This document shows, piece by piece, positions 36,811 to 46,158 of a DNA stretch of 64,000 nucleotides. This DNA comes from an uncultured Cytophagales bacterium. Lineage in GTDB: Bacteria; Bacteroidota; Bacteroidia; Cytophagales; Thermoflexibacteraceae. Made by a program: the position numbers and the translations under genes. Each line of letters starts with the position of its first letter. Position 1 is the stretch's first letter. The stretch covers positions 434,001 through 498,000 of the forward strand of contig CALHUI010000003.1 in assembly GCA_938039675.1 (NCBI GenBank), read 5' to 3'. Under the pieces are notes generated by a model. It was given only the letters and a program-made list of their open reading frames with translations. It ran no database searches and was not told the origin of the DNA.

Positions 36811-39759
36811 TCAGAAGTTAAGCGATGCATTAACATAGTAGAACGCGCCGTTGAAGCCGAACTGGTTGGCATTTCGCGTAAACGGTGTTTGTCCGTTAAA
36901 GTAGGATGCATAATTGGTAAATACCCGGTCAGGATATACATCAAAAATGTTGTTGCCGCCCAGTGTAATGGCAAACTTATCGGTAACGTTATAAGTAATC
37001 ACTATGTCGGTAAGGGTTTTGCCACTGAAAGTCTGGCTGCGGTGCGGCAGGTTGGCCGGTTTTTCCCAAGCGGTAACAGGGCCAAAATAGTTAAAGCGCA
37101 CGGTCGTGCTAAGTTTTTTCCACTGATAACCCAATGATACAAGTACTTTTTCGCGGGGCTGACTGGTTTCTATCAGCGAAATGCTGATGGTATCGAGCAG
37201 TACGACAGGGCGCGCAGAGCCCTCCTGCAATTGCGAAGAGGTGGGCTTAATGCGACTAACTTGTGTGCGGTTCAGGGTCAGCGCTACGCTGGCATTAAAA
37301 CTCTTGCGCTCGTTGAAAGCGTGTTTGTAGGTAGTAACCCAGTCAATGCCCTGTGTGCGGGTGTCAATCTGGTTGGTGAAGAATGCCACTTCCTGAAAGC
37401 CCGGAAACAAATTGCGCAAAGCGGGAATATTATTGACAATCAGATTTTCGGTTATGATAATTCTGTCTTGAATATCAATCTGATATGCGTCGAGCGTAAC
37501 CAGCAGTTTGTCCTTGATATTGGCAGTTACTCCAAGGTTGTAGTTCCATGAGGTTTCGGCTTTGGGTTCGCTAATGCCTAATTGACGGAGGCGAGGCTCA
37601 TCGCTGCGCAACTGTTTAGTCTGGCGGATTTCGCCTGCCTGAACCGTAGAGGTGGTAACGCTATTAAAAATTTGTTGCAGCGAAGGCGCACGGAAACCAC
37701 GGTTGATAGAACTTCTGACAGAGAAACTTTCAGTCAGTTTGAGGCGAGTGGCCATTTTTCCCGAAAGATTGCTGCCAAAGTCGCTGTAATTTTCGTAGCG
37801 CAGTGCAACTGCGAAAAGGAATTTATCGGTAATATCCGATTCTACGTCTGCATAAATACCAATGTTGGAGCGTGTAGTATTGGTTTCGTCTTCGGGAGCA
37901 ATACCCGGGCGACCGCTAGAACCCGGCAGTTTGCCGCGTGTACGCGCCAAAGGCCCTACGAGGTAAGAGTTAGGGTCGCCGCGCACCAATTGGAAGCGGT
38001 CTACGCGGAATTGGCTGCCCAGCGCCACGTTAAAGGTCTTTGTACCTAAAAAGCCGATAAAGTTTTTAGACAGATTGACCTCTGTGGTGGTTTGTCCGAA
38101 CGCACTTTTGCCTACGTAAAAGTCACGGGGCGAATCTGCACCCATAGAGGGGTTGGACGTATTTTTTGCCTCCAAGTCCAGCGAGTTATAGCCGTAGCCT
38201 GTGCTGAAATCAAAATTCCACTCGCCGAACACTTGTTTGCGGATACCTACAACACCTGAGTAGTCAAGGGTTTTACCGGGCAGTATGGGTGAGTAACCGT
38301 CCGGCCATAAGTCTATATTGGAGTTGGCATTAGTAGGAATGGCATTGCGGAAAAATCCGAACGCTTTGATTTGCTTTTGAGAGTAGCCGCCAAAGCCATA
38401 CAGCATCCATTTGTTGCTAATGGGGTAGCCAAAGTTAGCAAAGCCCTGATAAACTGTGGTTTGGTTGCTTCCATACTGCGACACGCGGAATTCTCCATCT
38501 ACCGGCCATACGCCGCGTGCAGCACGGGTAGCACGTTCTACTTCGCGATTGGAGGAGTAAATGTTGCCATTGAACGGGTCGGAGCGGTCAGTGCCGTCGG
38601 CATGTTGATAGTGCAAAGTCAGGTTGAGGTAGCTTTTGTCTTTGCCTAATCGGAAACCATAGTTTACGCCAGCCATGTAAGTGGCACCGTCGCCTTTGGT
38701 AGTAATACCAAACTGAGACATAAATTTGCCTTTGTTTACACTCTTGTTCAGGCCAATATTGACAATACCGGCAATGGCATCAGAGCCGTATTGCGCTGCC
38801 GCACCGTCGCGTAGAATTTCCACGCGGTCAAGAGCAAGCGCCGGAATGGTGTTCATGTCCGTTACAACCGTTCCTTTACCAACCGTAATATTGAGATTCA
38901 ATGCTGAAAACTGATGACGGCGCTTGCCTTCAATCAGCACAAGCACTTGGTCGGGGGAGAGGCCGCGCAGCGTAGCAGGGTCGGCATAGTTGGCTACACC
39001 GTTGATACCGTATTTGGCAGAGTTGAACGAAGGCGAGGTAAATTGCAGCATTTGCCCCAGTTCTACCTGTCCTGTGTTTTGTAAGTCCTTGAAATTCAGT
39101 ACATCAATGGGTGCAGGACGTTCTACGTCGGTACGTGCAATATTGGAGCGTGAGCCTACGATAGCCACTTCGCTTAATTGAAGCGAAGCATCTTCCAGCG
39201 TAATGTTTAATGTTGTTTCATCGCCAATGGTTACTTCCTGTGTTTTGTAACCGATAAACGACAACACAAGCGTCTGGCCTTTGTCGGCATTAATGGTGAA
39301 GTTACCGTCGGTATCGGTGGTCGTGCCTTTGCTGGTTCCCTTGATAAGGATAGAAACACCCGGCATACCTTCGCCCGCCGCATTGGTTACTTTGCCCTTA
39401 ATGGGATTGTCGGGTAAAGCAGGTGAAAAATCCACAGGTAGGCTAAGGATAATTTGATTACCTTTGGCAGTGTAGGAAATGCCCATAGGCAACAATAATT
39501 TGTCCAATACTTCGGACAGCCGTTCGTTTTTTGCCTCCAAATTAATTTTCCGTTCTGCATGAATCGCTTTGGGGCTGTATATGAAACGCACATCGGCTGC
39601 TTTTTCTATTTGAGCGAGTGCAATTTTCATTTCTGCATTTTGAACGCTGACAGAAACATTTCGTTCCAGTAAATCCATACCGGCCAGAGAGGGCGCTTGC
39701 CAAAGCAGAATCGCAAGCAGAATAAACATGAATTGTGTAAGTAACTTTTTCATCTTCAT
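36811..39759 (-). CDS. TonB-dependent receptor with STN and carboxypeptidase-like N-terminal domains
   Basis: This outer-membrane active-transport receptor has 982 residues. A signal peptide (MFILLAILLWQAPSLAG) is followed by an STN (secretin/TonB) signalling domain at about 30-105 (VSVSVQNAEMKIALAQIEKA). A CarboxypepD-reg-like domain follows at about 115-195 (IKGKVTNAAGEGMPGVSILI), then the plug (LRGLSPDQVLVLIEGKRRHQ, VEILRDGAAAQYGSDAIAGIVNI) and a 22-strand-type barrel ending FNGAFYYVNASLNF. The STN domain and the adjacent FecR gene indicate a trans-envelope signalling receptor. No SusD partner follows, so it is not a standard glycan locus. Confidence 0.95.
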   Translation of the reverse strand: MKMKKLLTQFMFILLAILLWQAPSLAGMDLLERNVSVSVQNAEMKIALAQIEKAADVRFIYSPKAIHAERKINLEAKNERLSEVLDKLLLPMGISYTAKGNQIILSLPVDFSPALPDNPIKGKVTNAAGEGMPGVSILIKGTSKGTTTDTDGNFTINADKGQTLVLSFIGYKTQEVTIGDETTLNITLEDASLQLSEVAIVGSRSNIARTDVERPAPIDVLNFKDLQNTGQVELGQMLQFTSPSFNSAKYGINGVANYADPATLRGLSPDQVLVLIEGKRRHQFSALNLNITVGKGTVVTDMNTIPALALDRVEILRDGAAAQYGSDAIAGIVNIGLNKSVNKGKFMSQFGITTKGDGATYMAGVNYGFRLGKDKSYLNLTLHYQHADGTDRSDPFNGNIYSSNREVERATRAARGVWPVDGEFRVSQYGSNQTTVYQGFANFGYPISNKWMLYGFGGYSQKQIKAFGFFRNAIPTNANSNIDLWPDGYSPILPGKTLDYSGVVGIRKQVFGEWNFDFSTGYGYNSLDLEAKNTSNPSMGADSPRDFYVGKSAFGQTTTEVNLSKNFIGFLGTKTFNVALGSQFRVDRFQLVRGDPNSYLVGPLARTRGKLPGSSGRPGIAPEDETNTTRSNIGIYADVESDITDKFLFAVALRYENYSDFGSNLSGKMATRLKLTESFSVRSSINRGFRAPSLQQIFNSVTTSTVQAGEIRQTKQLRSDEPRLRQLGISEPKAETSWNYNLGVTANIKDKLLVTLDAYQIDIQDRIIITENLIVNNIPALRNLFPGFQEVAFFTNQIDTRTQGIDWVTTYKHAFNERKSFNASVALTLNRTQVSRIKPTSSQLQEGSARPVVLLDTISISLIETSQPREKVLVSLGYQWKKLSTTVRFNYFGPVTAWEKPANLPHRSQTFSGKTLTDIVITYNVTDKFAITLGGNNIFDVYPDRVFTNYASYFNGQTPFTRNANQFGFNGAFYYVNASLNF

Positions 39760-39794
39760 TATATGTATTTAGGTTGAGTAAAGCAAATGGCGTA

Positions 39795-40766
39795 TCAGTC
39801 GCACCCCGCCCCGACAATCAGGATGGTTGTGCCTTTAATTTGGTAAGATGCGCCGATGGCTTGTGCTACCGCATCTAATTGCGCATACATATCCATCTGA
39901 CTGAGGTTGCCGGTGAGGTTACAGTTGGCTAACCTATTGTTTTCCAGCGTAATTTGAATCTGATAGGTCGTCTGTAAGTCGTTGATAACTTCCGGCAAGG
40001 GGGTTTCTTCGTAATTGAATGCAGGGGGGGTGGCTGTTACCGGTATGGGTTTTTCTACCAGTGCCGTAACAAAGTGCTGCTGTTCGGCATAATAAACCAC
40101 CTTTTGATTAGGGGTAAGCAGTACGCCGTTGTTCTTGTTATTGACCGAATAACGTTCCGAAACGGCCACTCTGCCTGTTCGCACAGCTACTTCGGTTTTG
40201 GACTCTGCTGTTTGGCGAACAAAAAAACTTGTGCCTAAAACTTTGATTGCCAAGTCATTGGTTTTTACATAGAAAGGCTGAGCAGGCCGGTGGGTAATAT
40301 CAAAAAAAGCATCACCTTCCAGCAAGACTTCCCGAATCGTATCGGCAAACACATCGGGGAATTGCAAACGGGCTCTGCTGTACAGGATTACCTTACTGCC
40401 ATCCGGGAGGAGTAATTGTTTGGGCTTGCGGTCAGTATTGGCTATGCGAAATTGTTCCGCAGGAGTTTTGTTAAAATAATACCAGCCTGAAAAACATACG
40501 ATTAGCAGTGCTACGGAAGCAGCTATGCGCAACCACATTCGGTTGTAAAGCGGTTTTACGGGTGCAGCGGGTTGTCCGGTTTGCAGCATAATGCGGCTCC
40601 ACATGCGGTCGGTGATGTGCTGCCATTCTTCATCCGATACTGCCGACTGTGGTCGGTCTTCTTTCCATGCCTCAAACCATTGCTCAGCCATTAAACGCTC
40701 CTGCTCTGTACAGATGCCGTTTAAATACCGCTGTAAAAGCTGATTAAGAGCCTGCTTGTTCATCAT
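39795..40766 (-). CDS. FecR-family anti-sigma factor
   Basis: The protein has 323 residues. A cytoplasmic N-terminus (LLQRYLNGICTEQERLMAEQWF) is followed by one membrane helix at about 80-100 (LRIAASVALLIVCFSGWYYF). A FecR domain comes next (RKPKQLLLPDGSKVILYSRARLQFP, REVLLEGDAFFDITHRPAQPFYV). The C-terminal DUF4974 (ETPLPEVINDLQTTYQIQITLENN) contacts the receptor STN domain. It is 35 bases upstream of the receptor gene. The ECF sigma factor that normally precedes fecR is not present; the upstream gene is an unrelated T9SS protein. Confidence 0.95.
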   Translation of the reverse strand: MMNKQALNQLLQRYLNGICTEQERLMAEQWFEAWKEDRPQSAVSDEEWQHITDRMWSRIMLQTGQPAAPVKPLYNRMWLRIAASVALLIVCFSGWYYFNKTPAEQFRIANTDRKPKQLLLPDGSKVILYSRARLQFPDVFADTIREVLLEGDAFFDITHRPAQPFYVKTNDLAIKVLGTSFFVRQTAESKTEVAVRTGRVAVSERYSVNNKNNGVLLTPNQKVVYYAEQQHFVTALVEKPIPVTATPPAFNYEETPLPEVINDLQTTYQIQITLENNRLANCNLTGNLSQMDMYAQLDAVAQAIGASYQIKGTTILIVGAGCD

Positions 40767-40831
40767 CTTACGGTGTTTCTAACCATAAGAAACGCAAGCA
40801 GGCTGTATCCCTAAACTCGGAAGAAAATTTT

Positions 40832-43800
40832 TTATTGTTCAGTAATTACCTGTACCCAGCCGCGGCAGGTTTTTCCTTCGGGCGAGGTGAGCAGGTAGAA
40901 GTAAGTAGCGCTTGTACCTTCGCCTGCCCAGTCGTTGCGATAATTGGACGATTCAAAAACAGATTTGCCCCATCGGTTGAATATTTGCAATTTCCAATTG
41001 TCTCGAATGTTGTTAATAACGAAGAAGTCATTTTTACCGTCATTGTTGGGCGTAATCACATTGGGCGGCAGGATGTTTTCTATAGGGATTTCAATGGTGC
41101 GCGTAGCCGTACATGCGCGATTGCTAGCCGTCAATGTGATGCGATACACACCGGAACGCGGATAGGTTACAGTGCCCGGTGTTTGTCCGTTGAATGTTAC
41201 GCCGTTGTCTAACGACCATACAAAATTGGTTGCATTGGTAGTGCGGTTGATGAGTTGCAGTGTTCCGGGGCTGCCGCACTCTGCCGACGTAACAGCTTCA
41301 AAGTCAATGTTAATGGCCTGAAAAACTTCTATGGTTACGGCAGTATCTAAAAAGCATCCGCCTGCATCAAAAATACGCACTTGGTAGCGTGTGGTTTGTG
41401 TAGGTCGGGCAATGGGGTTGGCAATATTGGGATTGCTCAAACCTGTGGCAGGTGTCCACTGATAGCGTGCGCCGCCTGTGGCATTCAATTGCGCAGATTC
41501 ATTGGAGCAAATAAGCGTATTGGGGCTAAGCGTAATACCTGCGCGGAACAGCGCCTGATTAAACCCATTGACATTGACAAAGGCACTGTCGCGGGCAATA
41601 CATCGTCCGTTGCGCACCGTCAAACGAATCAGGTAGCGCCCATTGGCGGCGTATTGTTGCGGCGGCGGCTGAAAGCCTTCAAAGGTTCTGCCATCGCCGA
41701 AGTCCCATGTGTAAGTTTCGCCGTTGTTGGTGCCGTTGTTGGTGATGCGTACCAACGGATTGGGTTCGCATTGTCCTTCTACTGCTGTCGTAAAGCGCGC
41801 TACCGGTTGCGGCACAACAGTTACGATAAGAAAAGTATCACGGATGCAGCCGCTCTCGGCTTCTACCCGTAAGTTATAGCGGGTGGTTTGTTGTGGCGAT
41901 GCGATGGGGTTGGCAATATTGGGATTACTCAAACCTGCAGCAGGTGTCCAAGTGTAGCGTGTGCCGCCTGTGGCTGTTAATTGTACCGATTCTCCGCTGC
42001 AAATAGTCGGCGGTGCGTTCAGCGACACTGCCAACTGCGTACTGATTCGCACCGTGGCCGTGTCGCGGCTGATGCAGTTACCTTCAATGGCGGTGAGAAT
42101 AATGCGATAAGTACCCGGGCGCTCATAGCGGAAAATAGCAGGCTGTCGGCCAGAGAAAGTCCTGCCGTCGCCAAAGTCCCATTCAAAACGCTCGCCTCCC
42201 GTAGAGTTATTAGTAATGCGCACAAAAGTTGCAGGGTCGCAAGGGTCGGCTAACTGTGCGTTAAAAGCAGCCTGCACATTGCGCACCGTTACTGTAACGG
42301 TTGTGTCATATGTACATCCGGTAGGGCTGGTCGCGCGCAGGCGATAGATGGTAGTTTGCGTAGGTCGGGCAATGGGGTTGGCAATATTGGGATTGCTCAA
42401 ACCCGTAGCCGGCGACCATGTGTAGGTGCTGCTCGGGTCGCGAGTATCGGCAGAAAGTTGTACGGTTTCGCCGCGACAAATAGGCTGAGGCGCAACCAGT
42501 CGGAGTTGCCCCGGACGCACCCGAACCGTATCAAAAGCTTGTGCCGGACGACACAGAACATCGCTTTCTGCTGTCAGTTGGATGGCGTAGCGCCCTTCGT
42601 TGGGGAATACAAAGCGTGCATCGCGGACAGTTGAAGTAAATACAACGGTATTAGTTGCCAAATCGCGGACTTCCCAACGGAAGCGAGTGGCGTTGGTGCT
42701 GCGGTTCGGAAAGCGAAAGTCGGCAGGTGCACAGAGTTCTTTGGTGGGGTTGCCTGCTGCGTCGGTTGTCAGGAAGGCTGCGCGCAGTTCGTCTATGTCA
42801 ATTTTAAAAGCTGCATTGTTGCAACCTGTTGCCGATGCGCGGTTGGAGGTAGCCCAAACCCCGGGCGTAGTAGGGAAGCTGTTGCTTCGGCAGGCACAAA
42901 CCGAGTGGTAGATAACTCCATTTTTATCAAAACGACTGGTGCCGCCGTCCACATGGTCGCCGTCGTCCAAGCTGTTTCCGCCGATGTAGGTGCCGTAAAT
43001 GAGTGAGCGCGCATTGCTGCTAAGTACGGCAATGTAGAAATCATCACCTGCAAAAGCAGAGGCTTTGATAGCATCGGGAGTAACGGGCATGCCTGTAACG
43101 GAAGTTGCTTGACCTGCCACAGAACCCGGATAAGGCGGGAAGTTATTGGTGAAGCCTCCCCAGCCGGCCAAGTAAATATTGCCGCATTCATTCACCAAAA
43201 AAGCGGTAGGCGATATATCGGGCCTGCCGCGCGAAGCTCCTATAACGGTTGAAAACAAAGTGCGGTTTAGTGTTGGCGGCAAGGCGTGGATAAATTGCCC
43301 ACTGCCTGCGTTGGCATATACACCTGCCGTAACGGGATATGTGCCTACGGTAGTACCAAATACGTAAACGTTGTTCTGCCGGTCTAAGTCTAACAAATAG
43401 GCTTGGTTGAAATTATTTGTACCCAAAAATGTACTATTCAGCAGTACACCTGCCGATGACAACCTGACAACGAAGCCGTCGGTTGCACCTGCATAGGTAT
43501 TGATTAAAGCACTCGGTGTGATAGGGAAACTGGTACTGGTAGTTCCGCCGCAAACCAGTACTTCACCTGTTGAAGCAATGCGAAGACTGTAAGCCGCATC
43601 AAAACCGTTTCCGCCAAGGTAGGTGCTCCAATCCAATATGCTCAAAGTCGGATTCATACGAAATACCACGCCATCAGTTGCGCCGCTGAGCGTGTTGGCA
43701 AAAGCATTGCGCACAGGGAAGTTTGTAGAACGCGTACAGGAAGCGATGTAAACATTATCATTGGCATCTACTACTACCTCGCCGCGCAGTTCATCACCAT

Positions 43801-45139
43801 AGTTGCGAATCAGCGGGGAAAATAAGGTAATGCCTTGGATTTCGCGGAGGTTTACCCCGTCGTTACCCGTGCCGCCAACATAGGTAGAGGCTAATAATTG
43901 ATTGCCAAGATTGTTGAGAATACTGATAAAAATGTCAGAACCTGCCAAATATTGCATGCCGCCGATGGGTTCGTGCGCTACTCCTCCGTTATATGTGCGG
44001 TCAAAGGCGGTGATGGTGGTAGGAAAATTGGCAGAGCCGGTAGTACCGAAAATTATGAGTTGATTGCGGTTATTAACAATCATGCTGTGCGGAATTTCCG
44101 TATTGCCGCCGCCTAAAAAAGTGGAAAAAAGCAAGTTGCGGCCGTCGGGGCTGAATTTCTGAACGGCAACATCTACCAATTCGCCAAATACCACCTGAAA
44201 TGCGCCAATAGTAACAGGAAAATTTCTACCGAAAATAGTACCGCCTGTGTAGGTATTACCCTCGCTGTCAAAAGTGGCGCAGTTGCCCCAGTTGTCGCTG
44301 ATAGAGCCTGAGTAAGTTGAAAATACAAGGCGCGGGTCTATAATGAGCGGATAGTTGGCGTTGTAACCTTGTGGAAAATCAAAACGCAGTACATCGCCGT
44401 CTAATACAAAACGCGAAGGGACTTCTACTTCTGCTCCGTCAATTACCTGAAAAGTGTAGGGTTTATATTCGGTAATGGTTTGCAACGACGATTGTACGAT
44501 TAGGTTGCCGTTGGTTTCCAGCTTGATGCCTGTTGCACCCTCATAGCGCAAGGCAATGTGCATGGGGTTGGCTTGGGGAGCTACCTCAAACTCATATTTT
44601 AATGCTGCACTGTTCGTAAAAATGCGCATATCAATCCCTTCATAGAGTTGTTTATAGCGCACTTCGGCGTATGATTTTACGTTGGTTGCCCAGCGGCGCT
44701 CATCCGAACCGATAAAGTAGTTTTGTAGGGCAGATGCAGGCAGCAGGCCGTTGATTTGAGGTGAAGGATTTGCATTGACAAAATGCACCCGCACACCGTG
44801 TGCTTGTATGGTTCTGACGGGTATCGGGGCAGCCTGTTCCGTGCGCGAAAGTTGTGATATGCCCGAATCGTTCCCAAGATTCCTGCCGTGTTTGAGGTCA
44901 TTGACGCGTTGTTGGTCGTAGAAACCGTAGTGTATTCCATTGTTCATTAGGAAGAAAAAGCCGGCAGGAATATCTGCCCGATAGCGGATTTGCTGTTCCC
45001 ACTGACCTTTGTTCTCTGTAAACAGGTACGCATGTTCAGTTTGTTGCAGTCTTCTGCCGAATCCCTCACCTGCCTGCAAATGGAGAATAACACCTGAAAA
45101 AATCAACCAAAAGAAGCATAACGTTCTCATTATCAACAT
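40832..45139 (-). CDS. T9SS type B secreted protein with SBBP repeats and PKD domains
   Basis: The protein has 1435 residues. After a signal sequence (CFFWLIFSGVILHLQAGEG) comes the N-terminal block found in SBBP proteins (YLFTENKGQWEQQIRYRADIP). Beta-propeller-type SBBP repeats follow at about 290-760 (FSTFLGGGNTEIPHSMI, LDWSTYLGGNGFDAAYSLRI). Alternating Ig/PKD modules then appear (RFEWDFGDGRTFSGRQPA, YTWDFGDGRTFEGFQPP), with three copies of the ATGLSNPNIANPIA-type phrase. It ends in a gliding-motility-associated C-terminal domain (NVITPNNDGKNDFFVINNI ... LQIFNRWGKSVFES), the T9SS type B signal. It is likely a surface-anchored or released adhesin-like protein. Confidence 0.93.
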   Translation of the reverse strand: MLIMRTLCFFWLIFSGVILHLQAGEGFGRRLQQTEHAYLFTENKGQWEQQIRYRADIPAGFFFLMNNGIHYGFYDQQRVNDLKHGRNLGNDSGISQLSRTEQAAPIPVRTIQAHGVRVHFVNANPSPQINGLLPASALQNYFIGSDERRWATNVKSYAEVRYKQLYEGIDMRIFTNSAALKYEFEVAPQANPMHIALRYEGATGIKLETNGNLIVQSSLQTITEYKPYTFQVIDGAEVEVPSRFVLDGDVLRFDFPQGYNANYPLIIDPRLVFSTYSGSISDNWGNCATFDSEGNTYTGGTIFGRNFPVTIGAFQVVFGELVDVAVQKFSPDGRNLLFSTFLGGGNTEIPHSMIVNNRNQLIIFGTTGSANFPTTITAFDRTYNGGVAHEPIGGMQYLAGSDIFISILNNLGNQLLASTYVGGTGNDGVNLREIQGITLFSPLIRNYGDELRGEVVVDANDNVYIASCTRSTNFPVRNAFANTLSGATDGVVFRMNPTLSILDWSTYLGGNGFDAAYSLRIASTGEVLVCGGTTSTSFPITPSALINTYAGATDGFVVRLSSAGVLLNSTFLGTNNFNQAYLLDLDRQNNVYVFGTTVGTYPVTAGVYANAGSGQFIHALPPTLNRTLFSTVIGASRGRPDISPTAFLVNECGNIYLAGWGGFTNNFPPYPGSVAGQATSVTGMPVTPDAIKASAFAGDDFYIAVLSSNARSLIYGTYIGGNSLDDGDHVDGGTSRFDKNGVIYHSVCACRSNSFPTTPGVWATSNRASATGCNNAAFKIDIDELRAAFLTTDAAGNPTKELCAPADFRFPNRSTNATRFRWEVRDLATNTVVFTSTVRDARFVFPNEGRYAIQLTAESDVLCRPAQAFDTVRVRPGQLRLVAPQPICRGETVQLSADTRDPSSTYTWSPATGLSNPNIANPIARPTQTTIYRLRATSPTGCTYDTTVTVTVRNVQAAFNAQLADPCDPATFVRITNNSTGGERFEWDFGDGRTFSGRQPAIFRYERPGTYRIILTAIEGNCISRDTATVRISTQLAVSLNAPPTICSGESVQLTATGGTRYTWTPAAGLSNPNIANPIASPQQTTRYNLRVEAESGCIRDTFLIVTVVPQPVARFTTAVEGQCEPNPLVRITNNGTNNGETYTWDFGDGRTFEGFQPPPQQYAANGRYLIRLTVRNGRCIARDSAFVNVNGFNQALFRAGITLSPNTLICSNESAQLNATGGARYQWTPATGLSNPNIANPIARPTQTTRYQVRIFDAGGCFLDTAVTIEVFQAINIDFEAVTSAECGSPGTLQLINRTTNATNFVWSLDNGVTFNGQTPGTVTYPRSGVYRITLTASNRACTATRTIEIPIENILPPNVITPNNDGKNDFFVINNIRDNWKLQIFNRWGKSVFESSNYRNDWAGEGTSATYFYLLTSPEGKTCRGWVQVITEQ
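41400..42403. repeat. Intragenic direct repeats in the T9SS adhesin gene
   Basis: A 44-base sequence starting GTAGGTCGGGCAATGGGG is identical at 41400-41443 and 42360-42403, with a close variant around 41900-41936. The copies are about 460-500 bases apart and encode the repeated LSNPNIANPIA/RPTQTT phrase of the Ig-like modules. The near-identity at DNA level, beyond what protein constraint requires, suggests recent duplication or gene conversion between modules. Confidence 0.85.
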
Positions 45140-45142
45140 TTT

Positions 45143-46093
45143 TTATTGTTGGTAAATTAGCAGTGAAATGTAGGCGATGTATATGATAAGCAGCATGCCT
45201 CCTTCCCACCGGTCAATGCGTCGGCCTTTACCGATAAAGAGAAATGCGAACATGGCAATGCTGATACCTATGTTAATCAAAAGTTCCGTATTCATGGCAG
45301 GGTTAAAAGGCAGCGGTGTAACAACTGCGCTTGTACCCAAAATAAGAAATATGTTCATAATATTCGAACCCACCACATTGCCAATGGCGATATCGGAGTT
45401 TTTTTTGTAGGCCGCAACAGCAGAAGTAGCGAGTTCGGGCAGTGATGTACCTGCGGAAATGATGGTCAGCCCGATAACGGCTTCACTTACTTGGAAAGCA
45501 CGCGCCATTGCTATGCCCCCCTCTACAATCCATCTTCCCCCAACCATAAGCCCGCCAATGCCCAACAGAATATAGACAATGGATTGGTAAAGCGGCAAAA
45601 CAGCTATCGGTTTGCCGGAGTCGGTATCGGAGCGGGCAACATCGGTGATATAATACATAAATATGCCAAAGAAACAAAGCATCAAGAGCCCTTCGGAGCG
45701 AGAAATAACCGAAACCGCTTCACCATTGAATAAGGTATCATTGGCAACCAACCATGCTACAACGGCAGCCAGCAGACAAAGCGGTATTTCTTTCCAAATG
45801 GTATTGTGTTTAACATCAATGGGGTTGAGTACTGCCGACAGCCCCAAAATTACCATTACATTAAAAATATTGCTGCCAATGGCATTGCCAATAGCCATGT
45901 CTGTGCTGCCCTGTATGCCTGCCGTGAGATTGACAATCATTTCGGGGGCGGAAGTGCCCAGCGCAACAATGGTGAGACCGATGGTCAAATCGGAAACATT
46001 AAAGCGTTTGGCCAATGAAGAAGCGCCATCTACCAACCAATTAGCGCCAAAGATGAGCAGGAATATACCTACTGCAAACAGAAAATACGTCAT
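45143..46093 (-). CDS. Calcium/sodium antiporter (CaCA family, YrbG type)
   Basis: This inner-membrane cation exchanger has 316 residues and ten helices. The two inverted alpha repeats are clear: IVALGTSAPEMIVNLTAG with AIGNAIGSNIFNVMVILG in the first half, and IISAGTSLPELATSAVAA with AIGNVVGSNIMNIFLILG in the second. It uses the Na+ (or H+) gradient to expel Ca2+. The stop lies three bases before the ATG of the T9SS adhesin gene, so the two are probably in one transcript, which is an odd pairing. Confidence 0.95.
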   Translation of the reverse strand: MTYFLFAVGIFLLIFGANWLVDGASSLAKRFNVSDLTIGLTIVALGTSAPEMIVNLTAGIQGSTDMAIGNAIGSNIFNVMVILGLSAVLNPIDVKHNTIWKEIPLCLLAAVVAWLVANDTLFNGEAVSVISRSEGLLMLCFFGIFMYYITDVARSDTDSGKPIAVLPLYQSIVYILLGIGGLMVGGRWIVEGGIAMARAFQVSEAVIGLTIISAGTSLPELATSAVAAYKKNSDIAIGNVVGSNIMNIFLILGTSAVVTPLPFNPAMNTELLINIGISIAMFAFLFIGKGRRIDRWEGGMLLIIYIAYISLLIYQQ

Positions 46094-46158
46094 ATTTTGC
46101 GTGTAAGAATAGGCTAATTTAATGGCTTCGGTTTGTTATTTCACTATTGGGCAATTTT

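Noticed and set aside
41400-42403. Spaced direct repeats as a possible CRISPR array
   Set aside because: The copies are hundreds of bases apart, lie in frame within one long CDS and encode the same protein phrase. There are no cas genes.
42356-43367. Plus-strand ORFs antisense to the T9SS adhesin and other long genes
   Set aside because: They are shadows of the coding frames: they are compositionally biased, lack starts or promoters and resemble no family.
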